Below, one piece after another: positions 34,101-49,100 of a DNA stretch of 64,000 nt (positions within the stretch are counted from its first letter, which is position 1; every line of letters starts with the position of its first letter). The notes under the pieces were generated by a model, which had not been told where the DNA came from, did no database searches, and saw only the letters and a list, made by a program, of their open reading frames with translations. The DNA comes from Aradus depressus (taxonomy: Eukaryota > Arthropoda > Insecta > Hemiptera > Aradidae): positions 15,803,601 to 15,867,600 of the forward strand of contig OY759225.1 of NCBI GenBank assembly GCA_963662175.1. Reading direction: 5' to 3'. The translations under genes were made by a program, and so were the position numbers.

Positions 34101-37100
34101 TAAGAAATAGTTGGTAATAGAAATTATGTTTATAATTGATTTTTTTTCTTCTTTATAATGTAAGTTAAGAAAAAATAAACCCAATATTTTGTTCTCAATT
34201 ATTATATATATATATTAATATACACTAACTTGCAAAAAGAGAATGAAGCAAAAGCATATGAAATAAAATAATTTTTCATACGAGAATGAATAAATGTGTA
34301 TGAGCGTATTTTTTTGAATACGAAATGCCCTTACGTTTCATTATAACTGAAAGATGTTTTATATTTTACTCACAGAGGCCGTGCGAGGTTCATTATCTTT
34401 GACATCCAGGTGAATTTGACCACTGCACAGGGATTTCAGCAATTCAACACCTAGAAATAATTTAAAAATATATGTAGGTATATTTATATCAATGTATGAT
34501 TTTACAAAAAAAAGTTGGTGGTCTCCTTAATCCCCCCGCTCCTTTGGTCGATTTGGCTGAAGAACAATGAGTGTCATCGTTAGAGGGTTCTGGATTTACA
34601 TATAACATTTCGTATCGATACATTCATTCTACCGCGAGTTATAGTGTTCATAGACAAACAGACAGATAAGACATTTTTTTTCATATTTGGAATTTAGAGT
34701 TCGAAAAACAAGAAATCCTGTTGGAAACTACGCATTTAATTTTTGACCGGATACATAACTTTGGTGCGGAGGCCCAGGTTCTACAAGGACCGTAGCGCCA
34801 GGGAAAGTCAAAGTAACATAACTTTCCCTATATTCCCTTTTTATCTGGAAGGTAAAAAAAAACCTTGAGCACACCATCCTTCGGATGGGACTTAATCGAT
34901 GGTCCCAAGCCTGTCATGTATTCCCCTTCCCAAGGTAACTAAACATGGGTAGGTAAAATGAAACACTCGGTGGCCTGCTTCCGACTGCTGACCGGGCACG
35001 ATTTTCTTCAGGGACACTTTCATCGGATCGGAGTTGCGGACAACCCCTACTGCGTCCTCTGCGAGAGAGCAGCACATGACAGCGCAGTATCTTGACGTGT
35101 GCCCTGCTCTCCAGGACGTCAGAACTGCTAATAGAGGAAACTGATAATACTATTGATATATCAATATTACTAGTTACAACTGTATTTATTAGTTGTATTA
35201 AATTATAGTAAATATATATTTTATACCTTCACTTCTATTGGTTGAATATTGAGACTCCCAGGCATCGAACAGCATATTGTAGTACTGTTGTCCTTCAAGG
35301 AAGTGGTGGTAACTGTGAGTTTTAGGAGTCGGAAATATTTTCTGAAAACTAAATATTCATATTTGTAATTATTTATTCATGTATTAAAATCTAATTCTAA
35401 AGAAAGGAAAAAAAAAGTCGTCAATAAATCACTTGCAATGTACTTTCCCAGCGAAAATTACTCAATTAATTTTTCGTAACCCATCGGATATCAATCCTTA
35501 TAGTAAATGTCGACTTATTTATTACATCTATTGTTATAAGGGTTTTAGCCTCAATCAATAGACAATTGAATCTATTATTTATTCAAACATTATCTGCTAA
35601 TAAAAATGTAATTTACGCAAATGCTTGATATGTAGTTCCTAGTAAGTTATAATAATCTACGATATATGAACATATAAAATCCAACCGAGATAGAATTATT
35701 TTTTAGTTATTTTAAAGATAGAAAATTTTTCAGAGCCAACAAATTATATATATCCAAGTGAGGGCGCCGGTAGCTTAGTGGTATGCGTGCTTATCTTCTG
35801 AGCTAAGGATCGTGGGTTCGAAACCCGACCGAGGCCCTTAGTTTATTTTATCTGGGAGGTAAAATAAACGTAAGCACGCCGTCCTTCGTTAAAAAGACCC
35901 ATACCCTAGGTGAATGAAAATTTAGGGTAGGCAAAATTTAGGACTCCCATAGTAGAGTCGGGTTTATGCCCACCAGAGTGACGAAAGAGCGCTCTGGTAG
36001 TAAGCGATATAACCTCGTAGTTAAAGCCCGGGTATGAATCATAAAACCTAATCTATATATCCAAGAACTTTTAGTCATGGATTTCCCTCCCAGTTGAATT
36101 ATAACCCCCTTTCCTTACCTGATATATAAAAACTGTTAGCAAACTGACTCAGTTAAACCTGACGATACTGTAATGATCTCTGTCCTTCTCTAAGGAATAT
36201 TACTAGATAATGTTTAAATTGTAACTCGCAGCAACTAATTTTAAAATATATTTTTATTATTGGTAATTTTTATTTTAATAATATTGTAATCTACTCAATT
36301 ATATATGTAATTACTGTTCATTTATTTATAGAAAATCAACAGAAAATTCGAAATATACCTATCTAATTTTGTGTAACTAATACGTTGCTCCCGTCAAGAG
36401 TAATAATATAAACATTTTTCAAAACTTACTTTCCAACTTGGGTTAGTTCATCTTCATACTGAGTCAAGTGGCGGACATCATCAGGGGTCAACTCATTTAG
36501 AATAGTTTCAAGATACTAAAAAAAAAAAAAAAAGTATCACTTTTGGGTTTGTGGAAGAGATTCTGAATTCACAATAATATATTTTTCGGAGGCTATATTA
36601 TTTTTTTATTTACAATGAAGTAAATATAGGCGTTTCAGGAAGCCATCCCATCAGCATTTAACTTTTTTTTATACGATCAAAAGTAGCATCATTAACTCAA
36701 TATACGAATAACATCTTATTTATTTAGTTTTTTTAAATTTTAAATATACAAATCCTGACTAACCTAAAATGTATTTGTTCTATCTTCCTATATAATTTTT
36801 GTTGAGATCTGTGGACATTCATATTTTTAAATTATTTATATTTCACATACGGGCGCCGGTTGCTAAGTGGTATGCGTGCTTGCCTACCAAGCTCAAGATC
36901 GCGGGTTCGATACCTCTTAGTTTATTTTATCTGGGAGGTGAAAATTACGCATGCTGCCCTTCGGATGAGACGTTAAGCGATAGTCCCGAGCCTGTACGAT
37001 GTCAGGTACTAGCTATAGACCCATACCCCTTTGAGTTAATCATTTTTAGGTTAGGTTTTATGACTCATGCCCTGGATTTAACTACAAGATCATATCGCCT

Positions 37101-40100
37101 ACTACCAGAGCGCTCTTTCGTCACTCTGGTGGACATAAGCCCGACTCTACTGTGGGAGTCATAAATTTTGCCTACCCTAAATTTTTATTCACCTAGAGCA
37201 GGGTCTCTAACGTACCTGACATTGTGCAGGCTCGGGACCATCGCTCAACGTCCCATCCGAAGGACGGCATGCTTAAGTTTATTTTGCCTCCCAGATAAAA
37301 TAAACTAAGGGCCTCAGTCGAGTTCCGAACCCACGTTCTTGAGCTCAGAAGGCAAGCACGTATACCACTGAGCTACAAGCGCCCTCTTTAATCATTTTTA
37401 TATATTAACATTAAAAATTGTTTGAAATAATTAAGATGTTATTAATATATTGAATTAATGACAAATATCATATAATTGTATTTATTGATTATATAAGATA
37501 TTGATGATGCGAGTTCTTTCTAAAACTTCTGAATTTGAAAAAAAAAAAAAAATTTGAGAATAATGAAACAGGCGTACAACAACTAAGGTGATATTCATTA
37601 ATACATGAAATATTACATTTAAAAGTAATACGATACATAATATTACATATTCATACATACCAAGTCACGATCCTCCATTTGATTATAATAAATATGTTTA
37701 CTTTTTTCTTTGGCAGATAACCCAATAGAATAGAATCTTTGGTCAAGACACAAAGCATCAGTAACTCCCATCTTTTGAGATGCTTCCTTCTGCAAAAATA
37801 AAATATTAATTAAATCGGAAATTATTTAAAAAATAAATATATATATAGAAAGCTGTGAAATTGGTTTCAATCGCTTCGTTTTTGGGCATCTATCACTACT
37901 TTATTTATCATATACATAAAGCTGAAAATGTCTGTGCGTTGTACCGCTATAACTCACGAACGGCTTCATGCATTTGATTAATTTTTTTTTTTAATTTGTT
38001 CGTCATCGTCTGTGGAAGGTTATATGCGTATTAGTAACTCAATATCTGGTCCATCCCAGCATCCACCCACGCAATCTTTGTAACTCAAAAACCACTGCAA
38101 TGATTAATGAGGAATCTTTTTGAATAGATAAGTTTTATCTACCGGAAGGTTAAGGTCTATTTTTTAATCAACCCCTGGTCCATCCCAGCATCCACTCACG
38201 CAATCTTTGTAACTCGAAAACCATTGCAACGATTAATGAGAAAACTTTTTGAATAAATTAGTTTTAGCTCCAAAGCTAGCGTTAGGACTACAAGCCTTAT
38301 TCCGTATGAATAATTGAAAATTATAACATCATGAATGTACTGTCGAGGAACTGAATAGCCTTATAGGAGATATTGGGAGAAAAGTCAAAGTTCCCCGGGC
38401 AACGCCGGGTATTACTGTTAGTTGACAATATTCCAAAAATAAGTTTGTTTAATTTATTTATTATACGTTTCCATAGTATGTCTGATTTTCTCTACATAGA
38501 AGTTATAATTTATTAGTATACCATTTACATGATAATGTCTGAATACATTTCAATAAAGAACTGGTTTAACTTTTGTATTGTCTAATTCCACAAAAAAATA
38601 TATATAAAGTGTACCGGTTTCGGCTGCCTGAGATTACCTAAGCCTAGGAAAGTCAATGAACGGATTGGGGGACAAGTCTTAACAGATCATTTATAAATAT
38701 TTGAGTTGTCAATAACAAAATAAAATAAAGAAAATACAATAATGAAGGGTTTTTCACATCTCAGATAAAAAAAAACTAACGACCTCGACCAGGTTGCGAT
38801 CCCGTGCGATCTTGAGTTCAGTAGACAAGCACGCTTACCTCTGAACTCTGTTGCGGTCCCGAGCTTGTAAAATGTCAGGTATTCGTTAAAAACCTCCTAC
38901 TCTAGATGAATATACCTAGATAGGCAACATTTAGGACTCCCAAAGTAGAGTTGGGCTTGTAGCCATCAGAGTGAAGAACGAGCGCTCTGGTAGTAGGCGA
39001 TATGGCCTCGTATCAAGCGCAGATACCAGTGCAATAACTAACTTACAGTGAGAAACTAAAAAAAAATATATATACATATCGCACCTTTGCCGAAACAGTG
39101 ACCTATTGAGCTTAGGTCTCTGTTTCCGCAAGAAAATTAATGATTTTCAAAAATTAATATAGACTTATATATTTTTTTGTTGAAAAATATCCAGTATTTT
39201 GCATTAGGCCCTTTTTCTAGTAAAATTATGGACAATTTTGGACCGAAAAACGTTTTAACCTGAAAATCGATATTTTTTGAGTTAGGTTGAGTTAGATCAC
39301 TATTCCGGTAAAGGTGCGATATATTATAAAAAATTACATTTATAGTGACTTTTGTTGTGGAATTACAACAAAATAAAAGTTGTTTGTTTCTATTTATTTA
39401 AAATATATACGTCTTTACAAAATAAATGTCAACGTTAGTAATACACATAATAGAGATGTCAAAAGCTAAGGTGTGAAGCGCCATATCATATAGGATTATA
39501 TTATTATAAACGAATAAAGGTCTTAAGGACCTGTCCTGTATACTTTACCTGCTGAGCTTCCGATAGTGTATTTGGTATGTGATAGCCAACCATATTTAGA
39601 ATGTTTCTAACGAGTGGTCCTTTAACAGCTGTGTCAAGAGGCGAGTTGGAATGTAGTGAAGGCGAGATGTTCACCTGAAAATAGTTTTAAAAAGTTGTAA
39701 GTGAATATATTCAAAAGTAAGTTTATGCTCTCCCTTCAAAGCCAATCGACCTATTTGAGCTATAACTCAATATTTCTTCTGAATCCTCGTGCTAAAGTTA
39801 TTAGTTTTTGAGTCGAGCTCCTCTATGAGGGGGCGTTCAAGTATTACGTAACGCAATTTGGGGGGGAGGGGGAGGGGTCTTGTAAAACGTTACGATGCGT
39901 TACAGGGGCGGGAGGGGGGAAACTAGGGAATTAAAATCTCCCAAGTTGGCAACCCTTTTCGTTTATGTTTTACAGTGAATCCCTCGACTGTATTGTTCAT
40001 TTTATTTTGTTTTCGTTGTCAGTATTCGTTAGTGTTTACGCAGAAGCACATTGCTGTAGTCAGTGTTGTTAAAGTGAGTTCATACTGTAATGTCCTCAAA

Positions 40101-43100
40101 AGAGGGAGATTTGCATCATCAGCTGTTCTTGGCCTATAAAGGCTCTCATGCTGACTTGCCAGCGCAACTGTGTCAAAAAAATGCCAACGAAATTTGAAAA
40201 ACGGCTAGTTTATAGAACATATAAATGATGTTATACGAGAGTTCAAGGTGAAGGCCACGAAGAAGAAAGCAACAATGCTTAGTTATTTTACACAGGTAAG
40301 TTTACTGTTAAAATGAACGGCGCGTTACATGGGAGGGAGGGTCAAAAATTGCGTTACGTAATACTTGAACGCCCCCTGATCGCCCCTTCCCTTCGGTTGA
40401 TTCCGCTGAACACTAAACAGGTGCCGTTCTTTCAGGTTTTTGTACTTACATATGAAATTACACGTCATAACATCGGCAGTTATTAAGAGTTTTTGTGTTA
40501 AGCCCTCCTCCCTAATCCACCCTTTTCCTATAGCCGATTCGGCTGAAAATCAGTAGTAGTCGTCCTTATAGGGTTCTGGGATCACATATTAAATTCCGTG
40601 TTAATACATTCATTCTACCGGGAGTTATCCTGCTCACAGACACATACAGATTTTTTTTTTTTCATTTTTGGAACAGAAGGTCGGAAAACATGAAATTCCG
40701 TTGAAAACTTCGTATCGAATTTCTGACTAATTACATAACTTCTCCTATACTTTGTATAACTGGGGAAGTAAAAAAAAGTCAGAATTTCATGGGCAAAGTA
40801 CCAGAGTATTATATTTCTAAGTCACTAAGAGAACTTGTAATAAATAAATAAATAAAACAAACTTTGTATATTCCATCCAAATTGTCTATATACATTGTTT
40901 CAGCATTACACCATCGTCAGATTTAGTTATAAACTAAGTTAGTTTGTTATGTGCGAACCACTCTTATACTTATGAATGAATAGGGGTATGGAGTAGCGGT
41001 ACCGCTACTAATAATCATGCTTAACTAAAATTAATGAAAGATAAACTTATCGAATTGTCTTCTATTACAAATTGCTCTCTCAATTTTCTTAATCACAAAT
41101 ATGGATAATTTCCTTGTTTAATAAATAAATTCTATAGTACATTTCAACAATTATAACATCTATTCTTTTGCAATATCTCTTATTGTTATGAATAAAATGG
41201 AGTTATTTTCTGGAATGTGATTTCCAGTATGTTTTCTAATTAAACATTTTTCTTTTACAAATTGTGTTTTTTAAAGTGGTTAATAATATTTAAATAATAA
41301 AATAAATACTTTGCCTATAACCTATTAATACACTACAGGTGCTAGTGTTGCCAATAATGAAAGCCCTAAAATGAAAAGCCTGCTTTATTTTAAGAATACA
41401 TTTTGTTTTCATCACTCAAACCATCATTGTCTCGATACATTTTGTCCCTGGACGTTTACCGATGTATGCCCACTTCTCATTCCCTCCCCTTTGCTTTTTG
41501 GCTGATTTGATTAAAAATCAATTATTTTTACATGACTTCTCATTTCAAGTGCACAATTTCATGTCGATAAATCCATTTCAAAGACAGTTATTAAGGTTTT
41601 AGAGCTAAGACACCCTTCACATCGAATTACTTTTTCTCATTGCCCGATTTTGCTAAAAATGAAATCGATGTCTTACTGAAAAACTTCCCAATAATCATTT
41701 ACACATCAAATTTCGTATCGATTACTTCACTTCAACGAAAGTTTTCGTGTTCTTATACACACAGACATTTGGTTTTTTGGGAATTTTTTGATTAAGGAGT
41801 TCAGAATTTTTGCTCAATTATATAATTTCCCTTACACTATATTAGCTGGAGAAATAAAAAATAATGTGAGGGCGCGATAGAACTATTTTTTTTTTCTTGT
41901 CCTGCATGAGGTTTCATCAGCAACACCAGATGGTAATCCATGATGTGCCTGGTACAGCAAAAAACTAGCATTTGTTCATTGAATTTGAAGGCAAATGAAA
42001 ATTGTATTCTGTATGCCATGGGTCGGCAATTGGTCTCCAGCCGCAGACCGCCTTATACATTTGATTTCACAGCGCAACTTACTTGGACACACTGTTCATA
42101 AAACCGGATTACAAAGTGTACTAGAGATCTTTTGGAGCAGTCATGGAGAGAAATAACCACATTCAGACAGTCGAAGATGTTCCTGGGAGGGGAATCCAAG
42201 GTGTTGAAGGATGGGATCCTGAACCTTAAAAAAGTAACGAGCTTCAGCAACTAACAGTTCTCACAGGACACGGTACGTTCAATAGACACCCACACACTGT
42301 AGGAGTCAAGGACAGTCCCACTTGTGACATATGTGGAGAAGAAGACGAGACGGCGGCTCACTTCCTGGGTATATGGTCGGAGGAGATTTCACATTTTTGG
42401 TAAAGAAGTAATCGTAGGGGAAGAATTTAGAAGATTGGACCACAGGAGCATTCTCAGATTCGTTAAGGAAACTAGGAGATTGGGTCCTTCATGCTTAGGT
42501 CCCTAGGTGCAATACACTAGTCCACCATATATATTATTATTAGACTAGTTCATTAACTTTTTCGCAAAAAAAAAAAAAAAAAAGTACAGCTTCATCGCGG
42601 GTCATGGTGACCACGGTTTGCCGACTTCTGTCTTAATATACTGCAAATGCATAAATAATACAATGACGTACCTCAAGAAGCCATGGCTTCAAATTTTCAT
42701 CCAGAAGAACATCAACACCAAACAGTTCATAGGCGCAATAGCGAGAGGTTAAATGTAGTCGGGACAACTGGGATATAGAGGACTCTCCACATATCATTGT
42801 CTTAATTACCAGCTCGACTAGACTCGACCAGAGAGCATCCACGTTAACTGTACCCTCAAGGTAAGACCATAGTGACTTCAGCGTCCTAGAGAAACGAGAG
42901 AAAAATATGGAGAGTGGTAGCTAGAAAATACAATTTAAATAGTCGAAAGATATGGAACATAATTTTTGTTTCCAAAATGTGTTAAACAATTAATTTAGTT
43001 TAATGGATGGGGCTTAACGCCAGCCATCAGACATTCCAATCCAAGTCCTTAGAACAATTGTAGATGCTCTCTTTCTTGTTTCCAACCTCACATTCCACCT

Positions 43101-46100
43101 TATCGTTCTTTTGTACAAGACCTCATTAAATCCCCCTTTTCATTCACAATAATCCTCTTGCCAAATTCGCATCATAACAATCCTCCAAAAAGGCTGAAGG
43201 GCTGTTGTCTGATCTTTACTACCCAAATTATATATAATCCCCCAGATGGAGGGTTGAGTCAACAAAATGCCCCTACCTATACTATCGCATGGGAGAACGC
43301 ATGACATCTCATCTTGATAGAACCACTCGTTCAAAATTTATATAAGATGGGTCATTACTATATATGTATATATTTTAAAAAAACGGTATTTACCATTTAT
43401 GTCCAACGCAGGCCTCAGCGTCTTCATTCGAGGCATAACTGTGGCTCAGCTTGTTTATACTGTAGTTGGTTAGATGAATATAACGATCTGAGAGTGTCGT
43501 AAGGTCGTCAGAGTATTTGGCTGAAATATTAAAAATTAAAATGGGCATAGAGCATGGACAGGCCATGAGCGCGGGTTCGAAATCGGTCCTGGGGTGAGTT
43601 TTATTTCATAGAGTTCCTCCACACCTTAAAGGTCAGTCGAATGTACGTTATTGTTTTATTTATTCATTTTAATTTAATAATATACATATATTTTTTCTAT
43701 ATAGTTATAGTTACATTCTTTTCTTTTTCTTTATCTCGCACATTGGGAACCTGACGAAGGAACGTAAGAACGTCCCGAAACATCGTTAGAATAGAGAATT
43801 CCGAAGAGTTTTTTGAAAAATAGTTATCTTAATTTATATTACATTGAAAAAATATGTCTACTTATTATAAATGTATCTATGTTTTATTTTATTTTTTATA
43901 CTCATATATTTTTAAGTATTTATTTATTCAGTTTTTATTAATTTAATTTTACTTTTTAAATAGTTTTGTTATTACTACTAATCATAGGTGTGTTAGACTC
44001 AAGTAGTTATAAATCTAATTTATAAGATATCTTAACGTATAAATTCTTTTCACGTATCCTATTACCATGTATTGGTTTAACGAAAATAAATTTATTATTA
44101 TTATTAGATAAAATTTCTCTCCCGGGTCCATGCATGTTTGTAAATAACCCAGGTAATGTAGCCCGCCCCTGTAGTGCCAAAATAAAAATGCACAAAGGTA
44201 AGCGTTGTCAAAGAAAAAAAAAAATCTCTGAATACCGAAATTTGATGAACGTTAAAGCAATTGTTCCTCTTAAAAACTATACACAATTTATTTATGTTAT
44301 AATTACCTGAGGCAAATCTGACAAGACCATTATCGTAAATGTACACTCGGAGTGGATCAAAACTTGTCACTAGAACGTACAGTCTGAGATCAAATTTACT
44401 TCCATTAATTAAATATGGGTTAGATATATATTTTTGAATAACAAGTGGTGTTTTTTTGGGTATATGCGACCATTTGTGAACAACTTTGATTCCCGTACCC
44501 CGTGCGGAAGCTGGCTAAAACAAATTTTATTATTCAAAATATTAAAAATACATCATTAAAAAAAAAATATAAGAAAAGAATGCACTCTATTTAATTTCCT
44601 CAGCTATAAGAAATATAGAGGAAGTTTTATCGATCAGAAATTTAATGTTAAGTTTCCATTGGAAATTCATGTTTTCCACGCTATACGAATATGGAAAGGC
44701 AAAACATACAATTAAAACTTACTACTCTGTCCACTTTGTAACAGTGATAATGATAACATACTCCATCTTCTCATAACTTGTCCAATGTTAAACAAACAAT
44801 AGAGAAAAAAATTTATCATTAAATATATTTCAAACTATAATGCAATCTCCAATAAAATAATTAATTTGTTAAGTATTACGATGAAAAAATCAATAATATA
44901 TTTATTTTCGTAACTGATAGTTTAAAATTTAGAAAAACAGTTTTATTATGGTTTGCCCTCTCGTTTACCTTATACATTTCAATATAACACATTTCACAAC
45001 AGTTAGTATTTTTCTTTTGTTTACTTCGGCCCATATTTCTGTACCTCGGAGGTAAACTGCACTATGTCAGTTTTTTTCCAAAATCTGTTTTTTGCACCAA
45101 GTTGTACATCTGTTTGAGCTCTATTTAGTGGTATATTGCATCATGTTCTTTTTAAAGTAATTACAAAATAACAGGTTGGTAAACTGCACTAACCTTAATG
45201 TCAATTTGGGGAGAAATAGAACTAAGTCGACTTGATGCTTTTTTATTTTGAGGCAATAAAAAGATACAAATATTTATCTTTTAATGTGGCCTGAGTATTT
45301 CAATGAATGGTTTAAAATAATTGTAGTTATGAAAGCATGAAAATTTAATGATAATATGGTGAAATTGACATTCAAAATTTGAAAGCGCTCAGCTGTAAAA
45401 TTGGGTTTCCATCACATAGTGCAGTTTACCTTCGAGGTACAGATTTATAATGTTGTATCTTCCAAAATTAATTTTTTGTTTAAGTTTGTTATATTTTCTA
45501 TTTTTAATTATAAGTTGTATTGATATATAAACTTTTATATATTATGTTATATACATAAAATGTATTACATTTATGTGTGAACTAGTAAGGTCAACCCTTG
45601 CTATGAGATTTGTATCTCTATAAGCAATAAAGTTTCATTTCATTTCAATTAAAACTAACTTCAGCAGCTGATCGGATTTTCATGAAATTTCACGAGTAGC
45701 ACTATTATAATTTCGAATAACTAAACATTGTTCCTCTCTTTATGAAAAAAAGTAAAACTCATAAAGGAATGAACTTTGAAACCTATAATGCCCTTCCCGA
45801 CTTCATAAAATCAATAGATATAACAAAAAATAAATAAATTCTATTAAAAATGTTTATGTTAAGGGAAACCCTCTATTCGGAAACATTAATTTTTTTCTCA
45901 TTGCTCAAAACGGACAAAAATATTTATATATAAAAATTGTGAGGGCGCCGGTAGTCAGTGGTATGCGTGTTTGTCTTCTGAGCTCAAGATCGCGGGTTCG
46001 AAACCCGACCGAGGCCCTTAGTTTATTTTATCTGGGAGGTAAAAGAAACTTAAGCACGCCGCCCTTCGTCGTACACGTTAAAGACCCCTCATGGATGAAT

Positions 46101-49100
46101 ACAAATTTAGGGTAGGCAACATTTAGGACTCCCATACTAGAGTCAGGCTCATGTCCACCAGAGTGACGAAAGAGCGCTCTGGTAGTAGGCGATATGACCT
46201 CGTAGTTATAGCCAGGGCATGAGTCATAAAACCTAATCTAACCTATAAAAATTGTGTTACGTATATGAAAGTTTTAATTTTTCATGCTTATTTTCTTGGC
46301 AGAGGTCCTCTATAAACATCCTGTAATCGTAATTATTTTCATTTAATATGGAGGATTATGTGGAGGTTTACGATTTGGCGAAATTCAATACCGGCCATAA
46401 ATTCATTACATAAGCAGTTATTGGGGTTTTTGAGACCCCTGAATCCCTTTTCCTTCGGCAGATTTCACTGAAAATGATTGTGTCGATACGATACATTCAT
46501 TCTTATCGTGTTCACAGACACACAGAATATTAAAAAAAAAAAAATTGTAAACAGGAGATCGGAAAACATGCAATTCCGTTGAAAACTCTGTATCGATTAC
46601 ATAACTTCCCCTATACTACGTATATCTGAGAAAATAAAACCTCTGTCTACCGCCAAAGTCCACTACGCCAATGTGCTCCTTGAGTGAAAAGAAGGTTGAA
46701 AACCTATTTTATATATGGAGGGACACAACACGCTGTAAGGTACCGTTTCAGTTGTCAATCTACGAAGCGGATATTAGAATTAATACCCTCGATATACATT
46801 ATAAAAAATAATTTTAAAAACATACTGGTTTAACGATCCAACGTGTATTTTCACTTTTGTCCCAAACGGCTCGAAGCTGCTTTAAATCTTGCGGAAGAAC
46901 GAATGTTCTGGGCATGAAACCAAACCTAAAAAAATATATACAAAGAAATAATAATAAGAAAAATATAATACTATAATGTTAATAAGGAATATTATAAATA
47001 ATATAATTACTCTTTTTTGCCATGTTTTGACATACAACGAAATAAATTTTTCCATAATCTATCTTTGCGTCCAATTTGGAAAGTACCAGGAAAATGATTA
47101 AGTTTTTGATTATCTTTTAAAGTTCGAAAAACCACAGACTTCATATGCTTTCCCCATATTCCTGTCCAATCAGGAGATCCTGAAAATTGTTTAAAAGAAA
47201 TTATAAATAAAGTTTTTGAAATTTTTATATACAATTTTTGATATATTTGTCAATTTTGTAATAATGAAGGAAATACTGATTCTTAAGCATTGAAAAATAA
47301 TTAAAAAAAAAAAAAAACAGAAAAAAGATACCCAAAAAAGAAGTCGGTTAATCAATGGATATGTATTTCCCGGCACAAATTAATCAATTACGTTTTCGTT
47401 CTCTGCTAAGTCAATATTTGACTTACTTTGTATCTTCTGAATTCCTCATACTTATTTTATATTTTTACAGAGATATTGTGAAACACTTGATTAAAAATAT
47501 TAACAAGAAAGTATCTTTTTAAAAATATTGTCTATTTCACAAAATATATGGGATTATTTTCGGTATTTATATCATCTTCAGCCACAACTGATGTATGTTA
47601 ATGTATTTGTTAAAGTCGTGGCTGAAGATGGTATGTAGCAATACGGAAAGTACTCCCATATATTTTATATACTTTGCGAAACAGACAATATCTTCAAAAA
47701 CATAAGTTTATATTTTTTATGAACTTGAATGAAATAAAAATAGTTAATTTGGGGTATTGTCTAATTTCACATAATATATATACATGGGAGTACTTTCGGT
47801 ATTTCTAGCATCCTCAGCCGAAAGCATAATAGATAAGACTGTCTTATCTCTTATGCTTTCGGCTGAGGATGGTAGAAATACCGAAAGGACTCCCACTAGT
47901 TTTATTTCATTCAAGTTCATTTGAATTATTTCACAATATTTCTGCAATAATGTCATTTTTCATTTATATTTTTTAGTTATTAGGATATTTAAGTCGAGTC
48001 CCTCTTCCCTTCTACTAAAAATTGATAGGTGTCTTTATGGGATTTTGAATTTAAATATAAAATTTTAAGTCCATAAATCTGACCTCCGAGTAATGGCGAA
48101 ACCGGTAATCCACTTTTACATTTTTTGGTGAAATACCGAATATTTTCAAAAAATAATTATTTTTATTTATTTATTACAAGTTTCTACAATATGTCCTCAG
48201 TTCTCAACTTGTTTATAGTGTACTATTTCTTGGAAAGTAGGCTAAAAAGAGGCAAACTAAAGATACTATTTTGTCGATCTCTAATGCCATTGTTAGAAAA
48301 AAATATAATACCGAGATACAGAAGTGACAAATAAGTTTACTTTAAGGAAAAAAAAAAAAAATCAATCAATGGTCATGTACATCCCCGTCCGAATTGCTCT
48401 CTTTTCCCCAATTTGGCTAAAAATTAGTAGAGGACTTTCAGTACTCTCTACTCCCCAAACCCAATATTCTCTACGGCCTAAAAATCTGAGTTATTAAACT
48501 TAAAGAGTTAAGAAAACCCTTCAATCATATAGACAAGCATACATACCCTCTCTCTCTCTCTCAAATTTATGTTTATTAATTTTTTTTTGGACTTTTTAGA
48601 TATCTTGATTGTAATTCATCAGATCAAAAAAAAAAAAAAAAAAAAATTGATAAGTTGTATACTGAATTAAAAAAAAAAAATCTATCTAAATAATAGAGGG
48701 GCTTGTTTTCAAAATATAGTGCTTACTTTTGACTTGATGAATTGCAATAAAAATAATTTGCCAAGTGCCCATTTTTCGGCAGCAGTTTAAGGACGCATTA
48801 GCAAATCTAAGTCGACATGAAGTTTTTTCTCTCTTATTTTTGACCTGAAGCCCCGATATTTGATCTGGACTTATGTGCTTAATTAAAAAGAAAAAAGTCA
48901 TCACCAGCAATGTACTTCCCCAGCACGAATTAATCAATTAAGTTTTCGCTCTCCCTCCAAAACCAATCCTCCGTTGGCCTAATTAGAGTTATTGAGTCCC
49001 CCACATCACTACCCTTCGGCCGACAGCAGTAAAATGTACATCTATGACACCCAGCGTAGCCTAATCTTCATCTATATGTTCCAACAACAAGATGACAATA

